21,904 bases of DNA from JBBQNJ01 sp038329845 (GCA_038329845.1 JBBQNJ010000081.1:1-21904); one strand, 5' to 3'; positions 1 to 8,452 are shown, counted from the stretch's first letter. The notes: generated from the letters alone by a model not told the origin. Made by a program: numbers and translations.

Positions 1-198
1 TTAAAAAAACAGCTCCCCGACGAGACGGTCCTCATTCGCAAGATCAAGGGTTTCGTCAGCCGCCTGTCCCTCACCTTTTCCGGCACCGCCGACCTGGCGC
101 TCAAAGGTGAAATGATCGGCGAGTTCGGCGAAAGACTGGCCGCTTGGCTTGTCGCTCTGTCGGTCTGGACCGAATGGCACGCGGACCATCACTAAAGG
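1..198 (+). CDS. 3' end of an unidentified protein gene (truncated by window edge)
   Basis: Frame 1 is open from the first base to a TAA at 196-198 and encodes 65 residues. The tail contains IRKIKGFVSRLSLTFSG and GEFGERLAAW and ends WHADHH. Codon third positions are strongly G/C, as in the well-supported genes of this window, which favours this frame over the opposite-strand reading frame that also runs off the edge. That opposite frame is Pro/Arg/Ser-rich like a shadow. I do not recognise the family, and the N-terminal part lies outside the window. A chance open frame cannot be excluded. Confidence 0.4.
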
Positions 199-501
199 CC
201 TGATCCATGTGCTTAATGCCGTGCGAGGAAATCTAGGGGGTCGGGAGCTGGGCGACATTAAAGGCGACATCCACCGTTTCGGTGCTTGGTAAAAAAAGTG
301 AATGTCACGAATGCCATTCAATGAAGGGGTCCAATTCGGCGGACTCAACTGCAGTCTTGGCCCCATGAGGCGGGTTTTCCCAGCCGTTTTCACGTGAAGT
401 GAATGGCATTCTGGATGTCCCCTCGTCGGTAAGGCCTCTTGGTCGCCAAGTCCCCTCGTTACCGCGTCGGCGTTTCATGGTATCGTTCGTCGGCGGTGCG
501 G
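199..501. other. Intergenic region with inverted repeat; no gene seen
   Basis: Between the truncated first gene and crcB I see no credible gene. The stretch holds a 12-bp perfect inverted repeat (309-320 and 400-411). It also holds the string GGCGACATCCACCGTTTC at about 264-281, which resembles repeat strings near 12,441 and 20,724. I looked for a fluoride riboswitch before crcB and did not see its conserved core. Confidence 0.5.
309..411. repeat. 12-bp perfect inverted repeat flanking 79 bp
   Basis: GAATGCCATTCA at 309-320 is the exact reverse complement of TGAATGGCATTC at 400-411. Each arm is itself almost palindromic. The 79-bp interior has no open frame of note. The arrangement could be the ends of a small decayed insertion element or a long-range hairpin. 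No direct target-site duplication is obvious at the outer borders. Confidence 0.5.
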
Positions 502-876
502 ATGCTGATCGAATATCTGGCGGTGGCGGGGGCGGGGGCGGCCGGTGCGGTGGCGCGGCTGGCGGTCGGAATGGTGTCGGCGCGGCTGGTCGCGCCGGAA
601 TATCCTTTGGGAACGCTGATCGTCAACGTGACGGGAAGCTTCGCGCTGGGATGGTTCATCACCGTCGCCGGGGAGCGGCTGGCGATGCCGGATACGATGC
701 GGTTGGCCGTGGCGGTTGGATTTCTCGGTTCCTACACGACCTTTTCGACGCTGATGTACGAATCGCATGCGTTGCTGGCGGCAGGGGCGATGTTTCGGGC
801 GGTGGGGAATCTGGCGCTGAGCCTGTCGCTGGGATTGGCCGCGGTCCGGGCCGGAATGTGGGTGGGGGGGCGCTGA
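502..876 (+). CDS. crcB: CrcB/Fluc fluoride ion channel
   Basis: The gene encodes a 124-residue inner-membrane protein that exports fluoride passively as a dual-topology dimer. Family signatures seen: the glycine-rich first helix GAGAAGAVARL (residues 10-20), PLGTLIVNVTGSF (35-47) with the conserved Asn42, and GFLGSYTTFSTL (73-84), matching the GFxGxxTTFSTF pore motif. Four hydrophobic segments and the length fit the family. I chose the ATG at 502 because the frame upstream (from 439) adds a 21-residue Arg/Ser-rich stretch atypical of CrcB. No clear Shine-Dalgarno sequence precedes it. It stands alone rather than as a crcB1/crcB2 pair, consistent with a homodimer. Confidence 0.9.
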   Translation: MLIEYLAVAGAGAAGAVARLAVGMVSARLVAPEYPLGTLIVNVTGSFALGWFITVAGERLAMPDTMRLAVAVGFLGSYTTFSTLMYESHALLAAGAMFRAVGNLALSLSLGLAAVRAGMWVGGR

Positions 877-1053
877 GGAATCGGCGATTCGCGGGTAAGG
901 ATGGAGCGAGTCTCGACGGTTCGATATGGGCGAGAACGGATCCGCCCGCCACGAACCTGAGCCGGCACGCCCAAGCCACGTCTGTTTTGGACCGATACTC
1001 TTATTGAACCCGGTGCCTCATCCTCGGATGGATCGCTGGGCGATCTTTACAAC

Positions 1054-1060
1054 AAGGAGG
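1054..1060 (+). promoter_or_regulatory. Shine-Dalgarno site AAGGAGG fixing a TTG start
   Basis: A full-consensus AAGGAGG sits 6 nt before the TTG at 1067 and decides the start of the MshEN-domain gene. Most other genes here have weak or no such site. Confidence 0.8.
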
Positions 1061-1066
1061 CGTCGC

Positions 1067-1534
1067 TTGCCCGGAATTCAGATTGGCGAATTGCTGGTTG
1101 AACAAGGCGTACTGACCGACCGACAGGTGTCGCATATTTTGAAAATTCAGAAGATGTCGCATCGCCCGTTCGGCGACCTGGCCGAGCGGCTGTACGGGAT
1201 CAATCCCAAAGCGATTGAAGACGCATGGGTACAGCAATATGTTCGCACCGCCGGCGTGGTTGACCTGGACGACCTTGAGATTGACGAACAATGCCTGCGG
1301 ACGCTGAATCGGCGTCAGGCGTGGCAATTTCACCTTCTGCCGACTTCCCGCGAGCCGGCGAACCTGAACATGGCGACCTCTAAGGAGAGCCTGGTGCGAG
1401 CGGTGAACTTCTCGGTGCACACGTTCGACGAGCCGGTCTATTTCCAGATCGCCGAGCGCGAGCAGCTTCGGGAATTCCTGATGAAACACTACCCCGTCCC
1501 CGAACACATCGCCGCGTTCGCCGCGACGATGTGA
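1067..1534 (+). CDS. Stand-alone MshEN / GspE N-terminal domain protein
   Basis: The product is 155 residues and resembles only the N-terminal domain of type II secretion/type IV pilus ATPases (GspE, PilB, MshE). There is no Walker ATPase part. Residues 6-28 (IGELLVEQGVLTDRQVSHIL, then KIQ) follow the MshEN pattern xLGxxLLxxGLLxxxxLxxxLxxQ. A second, less regular copy starts at PFGDLAERLYGI (34-45). In MshE such motifs bind cyclic di-GMP, so a role as a c-di-GMP sensor or adaptor is an inference. The start is TTG at 1067: AAGGAGG at 1054-1060 lies 6 nt upstream, the best ribosome site in the window. The longer upstream frame from 926 reads as non-coding. It converges with the AsmA-like gene 24 nt downstream. 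Confidence 0.75.
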   Translation: MPGIQIGELLVEQGVLTDRQVSHILKIQKMSHRPFGDLAERLYGINPKAIEDAWVQQYVRTAGVVDLDDLEIDEQCLRTLNRRQAWQFHLLPTSREPANLNMATSKESLVRAVNFSVHTFDEPVYFQIAEREQLREFLMKHYPVPEHIAAFAATM

Positions 1535-1553
1535 GAAGCGTTTCCGTGGTGAC

Positions 1554-1576
1554 GCCGATCATTTTTTCGGCTTTTT
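1554..1576 (+). terminator. Possible weak terminator between convergent genes
   Basis: GCCGA (1554-1558) can pair with TCGGC (1567-1571), followed by TTTTTC on the plus strand. It lies just after the MshEN-domain gene and overlaps the 3' end of the opposing AsmA-like gene, whose terminal Lys codons supply the T-rich tract. The stem is only 5 bp, so this is tentative. Confidence 0.25.
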
Positions 1577-4315
1577 CTTGTCGAACAGGTCGAGCAGATC
1601 GCCCACGGGATTGTCGGGTTTAGTCTTGTCGTCCGGTCCGGTGCCCGGGGCGGGAGACGACTTTTTCTTGCCGGTGATCGCGTCGATCAAATCCGCGGGA
1701 TTGTCGGGGATCGAGCCGAACGCCGATTTGGTGACCGCCCCGAGCAGGTCTGGCTTCAGTTTGCCCATCGGGCCGTTCAAGGGCACTTGGATATACGCCG
1801 GCAGGCGTTGCAGGATGTTCACTCGCTCGAGCAGCGCCTTGGGGATTAGCTCTTTCGGGTAAGCCAGGTTCATATCGACGTAGCGGTTCGCCAGCGCCAC
1901 CGAGCCGTCGAACTCGGCGGTCTTGCTGTCGATCGTCAGGGGGATGTGCGTGCGCGCGACGCCGTCGGCGATGGTGAGTTTTGCCTGCCGGATTTCGGCG
2001 TTGACGGCGTTGGCGCCCAGGAGCGTGCCGAGAAGCTTGTTGCCGAGCGTCAGACGGGTGATCGAGTAGCCGAATTCGGCGCTTCCGCCGGAAACCAGCG
2101 GCTTCTTGTTATCGGCGGCGGTAAACCACTGGACCGGCAGATCCTCGCATCGCACGCATTGCAGTGAGAAAAGCCCCGTTGCCTGCTTCGGATCGACGAA
2201 GGCGGGATTGTTCAACAGATAGACCAGCACCGACTCGGCGAGGACGGGATTCAGCGCCACGTTCTCGGCGATCATCTGCCCGGCGGGGATCGAGATTCTC
2301 GGCGACGGCCGGGTCAGGTCGGTGGCGATCCCGCCGATGCGCAGCAGCCCATCATTGCACCACGCCGGCTCGAGGGTTTTCTGGGGATCGGCATAAGCGG
2401 TGCGCAGCGTGCCGTCTTTCAGCCAGATCGGGACGGTGAATCGCCGGACCGAGGCGCCCTGATAGTCGAAGGTCTCGACATAGAAATCCCCCGCGACGAC
2501 CAGCGCCGTCAGCGCCTCGCCGAGCGGCTTGTCCGAGGGATATCGCCCGGTGATAACGAACTGGCGCTGGGCCTGGCCGGTCACTTTCAGGTCCTTGAAG
2601 CGTTTTTGCTGCTCTTCGGACAGCAGCGGCCGGGCCAGGTCCCACAGTTTTTCCAGATGGTACGCCAGCGTGAGTTCGATCGGATCGAACCGCCGTTCGT
2701 GCAAGACATCGCGGATGGCACCGCGAATGCTGATAGCGCCGGCGCCGCTTGCCCGCAGGGATGCATCGAGTTTGCGAATATCGGCATCGCCGCTGTCGAG
2801 GTTCCAGCCCACGTCATTGACGAGTTGGAGATTGTCCTCGAATCGGCGGCTCTTGTCGGCGGTAATCACCAGCTTGGGCACACGAAAATCGCCGGAAATG
2901 GAGATTTCGCGGCCCCGCAGGGCGACGGCTTGCGTAGCCCCGAAAGTCCCGGCGATGGGCATGGCCTGTTCGGCGGGCGAGCCGCCCAGCGCCGCCAGCA
3001 GTTTCGAGACTTCGGCAAGCTCCCCGTTGAAGTTGATCGAGCCGGCGACCTGGGCCGACGGCGCGCCGGGCGAAGCGGCAAGCAATCCGGCCGGTTGGCG
3101 GACCACGATCGGCTCGGCCATGGCGAAGGTGACAGCGCCGGCGTCGCCGGAGAGGCGGGTCATTTCGATCGACGCTATCTGCTCGAGCGGCGAGGCGCCG
3201 GCGGCGCCGGGGTTGGCCCGCGCCACCGCACCCAACTGCAACGATACCGGTCGGGCAAAGGCGTAAGTCGCGCCGCCCCGCTGGATCGATAGGTTCGACA
3301 ACGCCAGCGATGGGGCGTCCAGGCGAACCGTCCCGTTCTCCGCGGCGAGCATCAGCTCCGCGCTCATCGCGCCACTTAGAACCTTGAGCGGCGATGTCGG
3401 CTTGTCAACGCCCGTCCGCGATGTCGGCGAACTTTCCGCTTCGAGGCTCGGCGAACTCGCCAGGGCCGTCAACGCCATCGTTGGAGCAAGCGACACGCCG
3501 TCGATTTTCAGCGTTTGTTTGCCCGCCAGGTGCTCGAGATCGAGCAGATTGTTCGTTGCCAGCTTCATCTCGCCGTCGATCGAGAGGGTTGACGCGGGCA
3601 CCGATTCGCCGGCGCGGAATTGAATCGAGATGCGATTGGCGATCGGTTCGTTGATGCTCGGGATATCGAGGGTCGCGTCGCTGGAGTCGATCAGCAGCGG
3701 CTCGGCGGCCTGGTCGGCGGTGATCGTGGCGCGAAATCCTTTCACGGCGACTTGACCACTGATATCCGGCAAGCGCGAGGGGCGCTGATCCTTCGGCGTC
3801 GATTTCGCCGGTTTTTCGGCGGATTTTCCCCACCCCTTCGCCAGCCGCTGGTAGTTGGTCGAGCCATCCTTGTAAACGTGCAGGTCCACCAGATTGAGCT
3901 CGTCAACGCGCGTCTTGCCCAGGTCGTATTCTCCGCGCACCGCGTCCCAAAGCGTCAGGGCGCTGGAGAGGCGTTTCATCTCGAAGATCAGGCGGTTTTG
4001 ATCGTCATACGCCCTGACTTGGCCGATCGCCATGGGGCTGAACCAGCCGGCCGTCAATTCGCCAACTTCTATCCGCCCGTTCAATCCCGCATTGATGCGC
4101 GACAGGATCATTCCGCGGACAGGCGAACTGGTCAGGATCATCGGCGCCAGCGCCGCGGCCGCGAGGATCAGTCCCAGAAGGATCAGCAGCACCCATGGCC
4201 ATCGCCGGCGGTGCCGGGGCTTGGCGTCGTCGGACGGCGGCGGAGAAGCGGGAACGCGCGGCGTGCCGGCATGGGTCGGTTCGGCATCTGTCGATGAAGG
4301 GGTTGACGTATTCAT
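1559..4315 (-). CDS. Large AsmA-like membrane-anchored protein
   Basis: The gene encodes 918 residues from the ATG at 4313-4315. Residues 1-40 are Pro/Ser/Thr-rich and then Arg-rich. One transmembrane helix follows (about 41-62, WVLLILLGLILAAAALAPMI). The rest is a long periplasmic region of beta-rich repeats with AsmA-like phrases: SRINAGLNGRIEVGELTAGW near 73-92 and a C-terminal block with IPLTIDSKTAEFDGSVAL and YIQVPLNGPMGKLKPDL. The tail is Lys/Asp-rich and ends KKKPKK. AsmA/TamB/YhdP proteins form bridge-like structures for lipid transport between membranes, so an envelope role is likely but inferred. The frame stays open upstream to 4513 and would overlap argS, but those 66 residues look non-coding. 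The start lies 74 nt after argS, so co-transcription is plausible. Confidence 0.75.
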   Translation of the reverse strand: MNTSTPSSTDAEPTHAGTPRVPASPPPSDDAKPRHRRRWPWVLLILLGLILAAAALAPMILTSSPVRGMILSRINAGLNGRIEVGELTAGWFSPMAIGQVRAYDDQNRLIFEMKRLSSALTLWDAVRGEYDLGKTRVDELNLVDLHVYKDGSTNYQRLAKGWGKSAEKPAKSTPKDQRPSRLPDISGQVAVKGFRATITADQAAEPLLIDSSDATLDIPSINEPIANRISIQFRAGESVPASTLSIDGEMKLATNNLLDLEHLAGKQTLKIDGVSLAPTMALTALASSPSLEAESSPTSRTGVDKPTSPLKVLSGAMSAELMLAAENGTVRLDAPSLALSNLSIQRGGATYAFARPVSLQLGAVARANPGAAGASPLEQIASIEMTRLSGDAGAVTFAMAEPIVVRQPAGLLAASPGAPSAQVAGSINFNGELAEVSKLLAALGGSPAEQAMPIAGTFGATQAVALRGREISISGDFRVPKLVITADKSRRFEDNLQLVNDVGWNLDSGDADIRKLDASLRASGAGAISIRGAIRDVLHERRFDPIELTLAYHLEKLWDLARPLLSEEQQKRFKDLKVTGQAQRQFVITGRYPSDKPLGEALTALVVAGDFYVETFDYQGASVRRFTVPIWLKDGTLRTAYADPQKTLEPAWCNDGLLRIGGIATDLTRPSPRISIPAGQMIAENVALNPVLAESVLVYLLNNPAFVDPKQATGLFSLQCVRCEDLPVQWFTAADNKKPLVSGGSAEFGYSITRLTLGNKLLGTLLGANAVNAEIRQAKLTIADGVARTHIPLTIDSKTAEFDGSVALANRYVDMNLAYPKELIPKALLERVNILQRLPAYIQVPLNGPMGKLKPDLLGAVTKSAFGSIPDNPADLIDAITGKKKSSPAPGTGPDDKTKPDNPVGDLLDLFDKKKPKK

Positions 4316-4389
4316 GGCGAAAGGAGTTGCGCGCCGGAAAATCCAGCGCAGACAATCATTCGCCGCCGGTGCCGCCGAATCAACCGCGC

Positions 4390-6108
4390 CTACATCTGCT
4401 CGGGATGTTCGATCCCCAGCAGGTCCAGCCCGATGGCCATCGTGCGGGCCGCCGCGTCGCACAGGGCCAGCCGGCCCGATCGAAGCGGCTCGGGGCTTTG
4501 GATCACCGGACAATTTTCGTAAAACCCGCTGAATCGCGTGGCAAGTTCATACAGGTAATTGCACAGGTGATGCGGCTTGAGTTCGCGCGCGACCAGATTC
4601 AGGGTCTCGGCCAGCCGAAGCACATGCAAGGCCAGGGCCTTCTCGAGCGGCGATTCCAGGCAGATATTCGCCGGATCGCCCCTCTGCCCGGCCTTGCGGA
4701 AGATCGATCGAATCCGGGCGTGGGCGTATTGCAGATACGGCGCGGTGTTCCCATCGAGCATGAGCATTTTGTCGAACGAAAAGACGTAATCGCTGGTGCG
4801 ATCCTTCGACAGGTCCGAATACTTCACCGCGCCGATCCCCACCGCCCGCGCGATCGAACGGCACTGCGATTCGGGCAGGTCGGGGTTCTTGCTGGTCACC
4901 AGCGCAAAGGCGCGCAGCTCGGCCTCATCCAGCAGATCGCTCAGCTTCACCACCCCGCCGGTCCGCGTCTTAAACGGCTTGCCGTCATCGCCGAGCATCG
5001 TTCCGAACGCGGCGTGTTCCAGCGATGCTTTGCCCGTCCACCCGGCCTTGGCGGCGGCGGCGAAGACCATGGCGAAGTGCTGGCTCTGTCGGGCATCAAC
5101 AAAATAGACTACGCGGTCGGCCCGCAATACCTCGACCCGGTAGCGGATCGCCGCTAGATCGGTGGTGCCGTAGAGATATCCCCCGCCGGTCTTCTCGACG
5201 ATCAGGGGGTTGTCGAAGCCCTCGATCGGAACCACGATCGCCCCTTCGGACTCCACTGCCACGCCCGATTTTTTCATGTCCGCGACGATCCCCGCCAGCG
5301 CATCGTTGTAAAACGACTCACCGCGCTCATCCTCCGGCGTCAACAGCACGCCGAGGCGACGATAGATCGGCAGGTAATGCCTGCGCGTTTCTTCGACGAT
5401 CGCCCGCCAGGCGAGAAGGATATCCTCATCGCCGGCCTGTAATCGCACGACCGTTCGCCGCGCTTCGTCCTGGAACGCCGCATCCTCATCAAACCGTTTT
5501 TTCGCCCGGCGGTAAAAGTCCTCGAGATCGCCGATTGCCAGCGGCGCGTCGCCGACGCTTTGCTCGGCCCGCAGGAACGCGATGAGCATCCCGAACTGCG
5601 TTCCCCAGTCGCCGACGTGGTTTTGGCGGATGACGGTGTGGCCCAGCGCCTCGAGGATCCGTGCCGCGGCGTCGCCAATGATCGTGCTGCGAAGGTGCCC
5701 GACGTGCAGTTCCTTGGCGATGTTGGGTCCGGAATAGTCCACCACCACCCGCGCCGGTCGATCGGCCGTCGCGACTCCCATCGCCTTATCGGCCAGCGCC
5801 TCGCCGACCCGCTCGGTGAGCCATGATCCGCGCAGCCGGACATTGATGAATCCCGGTCCGGCGATGGTCACCTCCAACGCGATGTCGCCCAGCTCGAGCC
5901 TGGCCTTGATCGCTTCGGCAACCGCTCGGGGGTTCGTCTTGTTTCCGGCGGCCGCGAGCTGCTTGCTCAACCCCATCGCCGCATTCGACTGATAGTCGCC
6001 GAATTTTTCATTTTGCGCGATCGCAAGCATCGGCTCGGCATCCTGCCCGAACGCAAGTCGAATCGCGCCGCGAAACGCTGAATCCAGTTGGTCGAGAATC
6101 GTGTGCAT
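4390..6108 (-). CDS. argS: Arginyl-tRNA synthetase
   Basis: This class I aminoacyl-tRNA synthetase charges tRNA-Arg in the cytoplasm. The 572-residue product has the usual length. Visible features: the N-terminal additional domain with FGDYQSNAAM (36-45), the HIGH-type signature HVGH (135-138) within GPNIAKELHVGHLRSTIIGD, a GDWGTQFGML block, the GKPFKTRTGGVVKLSDLLDE block that replaces a canonical KMSKS loop in ArgS, and a DALR-type C-terminal domain ending GIEHPEQM. I chose the ATG at 6106-6108 because the MHTILDQLDSAF start matches the family. The 60 codons upstream in frame (to 6288) are Pro-rich and lack similarity. There is no clear Shine-Dalgarno; the region just upstream is a C/T-rich tract on this strand. 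It is divergent from lpdA. Confidence 0.95.
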   Translation of the reverse strand: MHTILDQLDSAFRGAIRLAFGQDAEPMLAIAQNEKFGDYQSNAAMGLSKQLAAAGNKTNPRAVAEAIKARLELGDIALEVTIAGPGFINVRLRGSWLTERVGEALADKAMGVATADRPARVVVDYSGPNIAKELHVGHLRSTIIGDAAARILEALGHTVIRQNHVGDWGTQFGMLIAFLRAEQSVGDAPLAIGDLEDFYRRAKKRFDEDAAFQDEARRTVVRLQAGDEDILLAWRAIVEETRRHYLPIYRRLGVLLTPEDERGESFYNDALAGIVADMKKSGVAVESEGAIVVPIEGFDNPLIVEKTGGGYLYGTTDLAAIRYRVEVLRADRVVYFVDARQSQHFAMVFAAAAKAGWTGKASLEHAAFGTMLGDDGKPFKTRTGGVVKLSDLLDEAELRAFALVTSKNPDLPESQCRSIARAVGIGAVKYSDLSKDRTSDYVFSFDKMLMLDGNTAPYLQYAHARIRSIFRKAGQRGDPANICLESPLEKALALHVLRLAETLNLVARELKPHHLCNYLYELATRFSGFYENCPVIQSPEPLRSGRLALCDAAARTMAIGLDLLGIEHPEQM

Positions 6109-6273
6109 GGGTAGGGAAGATAGTAATGGGAGGGGGGGAGGAAGGCACGTCGGCACGAAGGGACGGAGGAGAGCGCCATCGGCTGGGAAGATGTCGTGCC
6201 GCATTGACTCGTTCGGCCCCTTGGGGAACGGGGCTTGACGGCAAACGGGCGGGACGCGAACCTCGGCGATGTC
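6109..6273. promoter_or_regulatory. Divergent spacer between argS and lpdA
   Basis: This 165-bp spacer must hold the start signals for the two divergent genes argS (-) and lpdA (+). It contains a purine-rich tract at about 6127-6145 (plus strand). I could not identify confident -35/-10 pairs or an operator. Confidence 0.35.
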
Positions 6274-7677
6274 ATGGGTGATCAACAACGATTCGATCTA
6301 GTCGTCATCGGAGCCGGGCCGGGAGGGTATGTGGCGGCGATCCGCGCCGCTCAATTGGGAATGCGCGTCGCCTGCATCGAGCGCGCGACGTTGGGGGGCA
6401 CCTGTCTGAACGTCGGCTGCATCCCCTCCAAGGCGCTGCTCGATTCGTCGGAGCGATATCACCAGCTCAGCCATGGGCTGGATCGCCACGGCATCCGCGT
6501 CGGGAAGATCGAGCTGGACTTGGGCGTGATGATGGGTCGCAAGCGCGAAGTCGTCAAAGCCCTCACTGGCGGAGTGGGACTTTTGTTCCGCAAGAACAAG
6601 GTCGAGCATGTCCAGGGGTGTGCCACGATCCCCGCGGCCGGGCAGGTGCGGGTCACGGGCGCCGACGGCGCGACGCGATCGCTCGATGCCGAGCGAATCC
6701 TGATCGCCACCGGCAGCGCCCCGATCGAGTTGCCGGGGCTGAAATTTGACGAAACCCACATTTGTTCTTCGACCGGCGCGCTGGCGTTCAGCGAGGTTCC
6801 CCAGCGCCTGGTCGTCGTCGGCGGCGGATACATCGGTCTGGAGTTAAGCAGCGTGTGGCGGCGGCTGGGATCAGAGGTGCTGGTGCTGGAGTTCATGGAC
6901 CGCATCCTCGGTCCGAGCGATCAGAAGATGGCCGCGGCGTTGCAGAAGCAGCTCGAGCGGCAGGGGATCGAGTTCCGTTTCAAGACGGTGGCCGAGAAGG
7001 CGGAAGTGGTGTCGGGGAAGGTCCAGGTCCATTGCAAGACCGGCGAAAAGAGCGTCGTCGAGCAGGCCGACCGGGTGCTGGTGGCGGTGGGCCGCCGTCC
7101 GGTGACCGACAAATTGGGGCTGGCGGAGATCGGTGTGGAAATGACGGCCAAGGGGTTCATCAAGGTCGATCCGCTGACCTACCAGACCAGCGTCGCCGGT
7201 CTGTTCGCCATCGGGGACGTAATCGGCGGGATCATGCTGGCGCACAAGGCCGAGGCCGAAGGCGTCGCCGTTGTCGAGCGGATGGCCGGAGAGAAATCGC
7301 GGGTGAATTACGCCGCGTGCCCCAGCGTGGTGTACACGCATCCCGAACTGGCGCAGGTCGGGCTAAATGAAGCGGAGGCCGCGGCCGACCACGAGCTGAA
7401 GATCGGGGAGTTTCCGTTCGCCGCCAACGGCCGGGCCCGCGCCATGGGCCAGACCGACGGGATGGTGAAGGTGATCGCCGACGCCCGGACCGATCGGCTG
7501 CTGGGGGTGCATATTCTGGGTCCGGGCGCCAGCGAGCTGATCGGCGAGGCGACGGTGGCGATGGAGTTCGCCGCCAGCGCCGGCGATCTGGCCGGCGCGT
7601 TCTGTGCTCATCCGACCCTCGCCGAGGCGATCAAGGAAGCAGCGCTGGCCAGCGGCGGTGCCGCGATCCATAAGTAG
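6274..7677 (+). CDS. lpdA: Dihydrolipoyl dehydrogenase (E3)
   Basis: The enzyme reoxidises dihydrolipoamide in 2-oxoacid dehydrogenase and glycine-cleavage complexes, passing electrons to NAD+ through FAD and a redox disulfide. The 467-residue product shows the FAD-binding GAGPGG (13-18), the disulfide motif GGTCLNVGCIPSK with Cys44 and Cys49, the NAD-binding VVVGGGYIGLELSS segment, the second FAD contact GLFAIGDVIGG, and the catalytic HPTLAE (His446, Glu451). The ATG at 6274 gives the family-typical N-terminus; an in-frame TTG at 6235 would add 13 unlikely residues. No E1 or E2 gene adjoins it, so its partner complex cannot be told from context. Confidence 0.95.
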   Translation: MGDQQRFDLVVIGAGPGGYVAAIRAAQLGMRVACIERATLGGTCLNVGCIPSKALLDSSERYHQLSHGLDRHGIRVGKIELDLGVMMGRKREVVKALTGGVGLLFRKNKVEHVQGCATIPAAGQVRVTGADGATRSLDAERILIATGSAPIELPGLKFDETHICSSTGALAFSEVPQRLVVVGGGYIGLELSSVWRRLGSEVLVLEFMDRILGPSDQKMAAALQKQLERQGIEFRFKTVAEKAEVVSGKVQVHCKTGEKSVVEQADRVLVAVGRRPVTDKLGLAEIGVEMTAKGFIKVDPLTYQTSVAGLFAIGDVIGGIMLAHKAEAEGVAVVERMAGEKSRVNYAACPSVVYTHPELAQVGLNEAEAAADHELKIGEFPFAANGRARAMGQTDGMVKVIADARTDRLLGVHILGPGASELIGEATVAMEFAASAGDLAGAFCAHPTLAEAIKEAALASGGAAIHK

Positions 7678-7867
7678 CCGCCGGCCCGTGGGAGCGGGGC
7701 GTGGGGGACGTGGGGCGTGGGGGGCGCGTCGGCGGGTGAGCGCGGGTTATTTTCAGGTGGACCGGCGGGCCCAATCGAAAAAATGAAAGAGGGTCGCCCC
7801 TCCGAGGCGACCCTTCGCGCGGCGCCTTTTCAGGCGCGCTGGCGTTTGATCAGGGGTGGTCGTCCTA
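7678..7867. other. Spacer between convergent lpdA and regulator gene
   Basis: The 190-bp spacer starts with a G-rich degenerate stretch (7685-7735) of repeated GGGGCGTGGGG-like units. It then carries the terminator hairpin at 7790-7814 and a smaller GCGCC/GGCGC stem near 7824-7839. No gene was seen. Confidence 0.4.
7775..7814 (-). terminator. Rho-independent terminator for the HTH-receiver gene
   Basis: AGGGTCGCC (7790-7798) pairs perfectly with GGCGACCCT (7806-7814) around a 7-nt loop. Read on the minus strand, the 9-bp stem is followed by a T-rich tail (CTTTCATTTTTT, complement of 7777-7788). It lies about 55 bp past the stop of the regulator gene. It may also stop plus-strand transcripts from lpdA, though the plus-side tail is not T-rich. 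Confidence 0.75.
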
Positions 7868-8452
7868 TTAGTAGACGACCGCCATCGCGTCTTCGATTGC
7901 CTCAATCACCTGGCGGACATGGAACGGCTTGCGGAGGAATCCATCAAAGCCGCCGGACAGTAGTCCCTTGGCCTCGTCGTCGGTCATCTTGCCGCTCATC
8001 GCCACGAGCTTGGTGAGCTGCAAATCCGGGTTGGACTTCACCAGTTGGCACAGCTCGCGGCCTTCGATATCGCGCAGGTGCATGTCCAGCAGGATCACAT
8101 GGGGGCGGACCTTTTCGGCGGTCACCCCGGCGGCGAAACCGCTGCGGGCGACCTCGACTTCATATTTGGCCTCATCCTCGAGGATTTTCTCCAGCACCTC
8201 GACGATATCCTGTTCCTCGTCGACGATCATGATCCGCGTGGTGCCGGTCATCAGCCCGTTGAGCGGCATCCCGTGCTGCTTCATGAAGCGGATGAGCTGG
8301 TTGAGCGGGATGCGGCGGTCCTTGGAGCCGGGAATGCGATATCCGTGCAGGGCGCCGGAGTCGAACCATTTGCTGACCGTGCGCGGCGCGACACTGCAAA
8401 TTTTGGCGACTTCGCCGGTGGTGAGAACGTCTTTAACCTTGGTGGATGTCAT
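7868..8452 (-). CDS. Response regulator with N-terminal excisionase-type HTH
   Basis: The product has 194 residues. Residues about 10-60 form a MerR/excisionase-like helix-turn-helix: LTTGEVAKICSVAPRTVSKW, then YRIPGSKDRRIPLNQL as the wing. Residues about 72-190 are a complete receiver domain with acidic residues Asp78/Glu79, phospho-acceptor Asp123 in VILLDMHL, switch Ser153 and Lys175 in RKPF. No kinase is encoded nearby. It probably binds DNA under phosphorelay control, with the domains in the reverse of the common receiver-first order. The start is the second of two close ATGs (8450-8452): AGGAG lies 9 nt before it but only 3 nt before the first. The terminator at 7790-7814 ends the unit. 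Confidence 0.85.
   Translation of the reverse strand: MTSTKVKDVLTTGEVAKICSVAPRTVSKWFDSGALHGYRIPGSKDRRIPLNQLIRFMKQHGMPLNGLMTGTTRIMIVDEEQDIVEVLEKILEDEAKYEVEVARSGFAAGVTAEKVRPHVILLDMHLRDIEGRELCQLVKSNPDLQLTKLVAMSGKMTDDEAKGLLSGGFDGFLRKPFHVRQVIEAIEDAMAVVY

Noticed and set aside
1..393. Minus-strand frame running off the left edge
   Set aside because: Its Pro/Arg/Ser-rich composition is shadow-like, and the opposite strand gives a better codon pattern up to 198.
420..502. Fluoride riboswitch before crcB
   Set aside because: I found no GGCGATGG-like core with the expected pseudoknot partners in the leader.
399..1007. Gly/Arg-rich plus-strand frame over crcB
   Set aside because: It overlaps the well-supported crcB in another phase and has the low-complexity look of a shadow.
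2529..3292. Long plus-strand frames inside the AsmA-like gene
   Set aside because: They are antisense to a 918-codon gene with clear protein features and have no domain of their own.
6762..7370. Plus-strand frame inside lpdA
   Set aside because: Arg/Gly-rich shadow of lpdA; lpdA carries all catalytic motifs.
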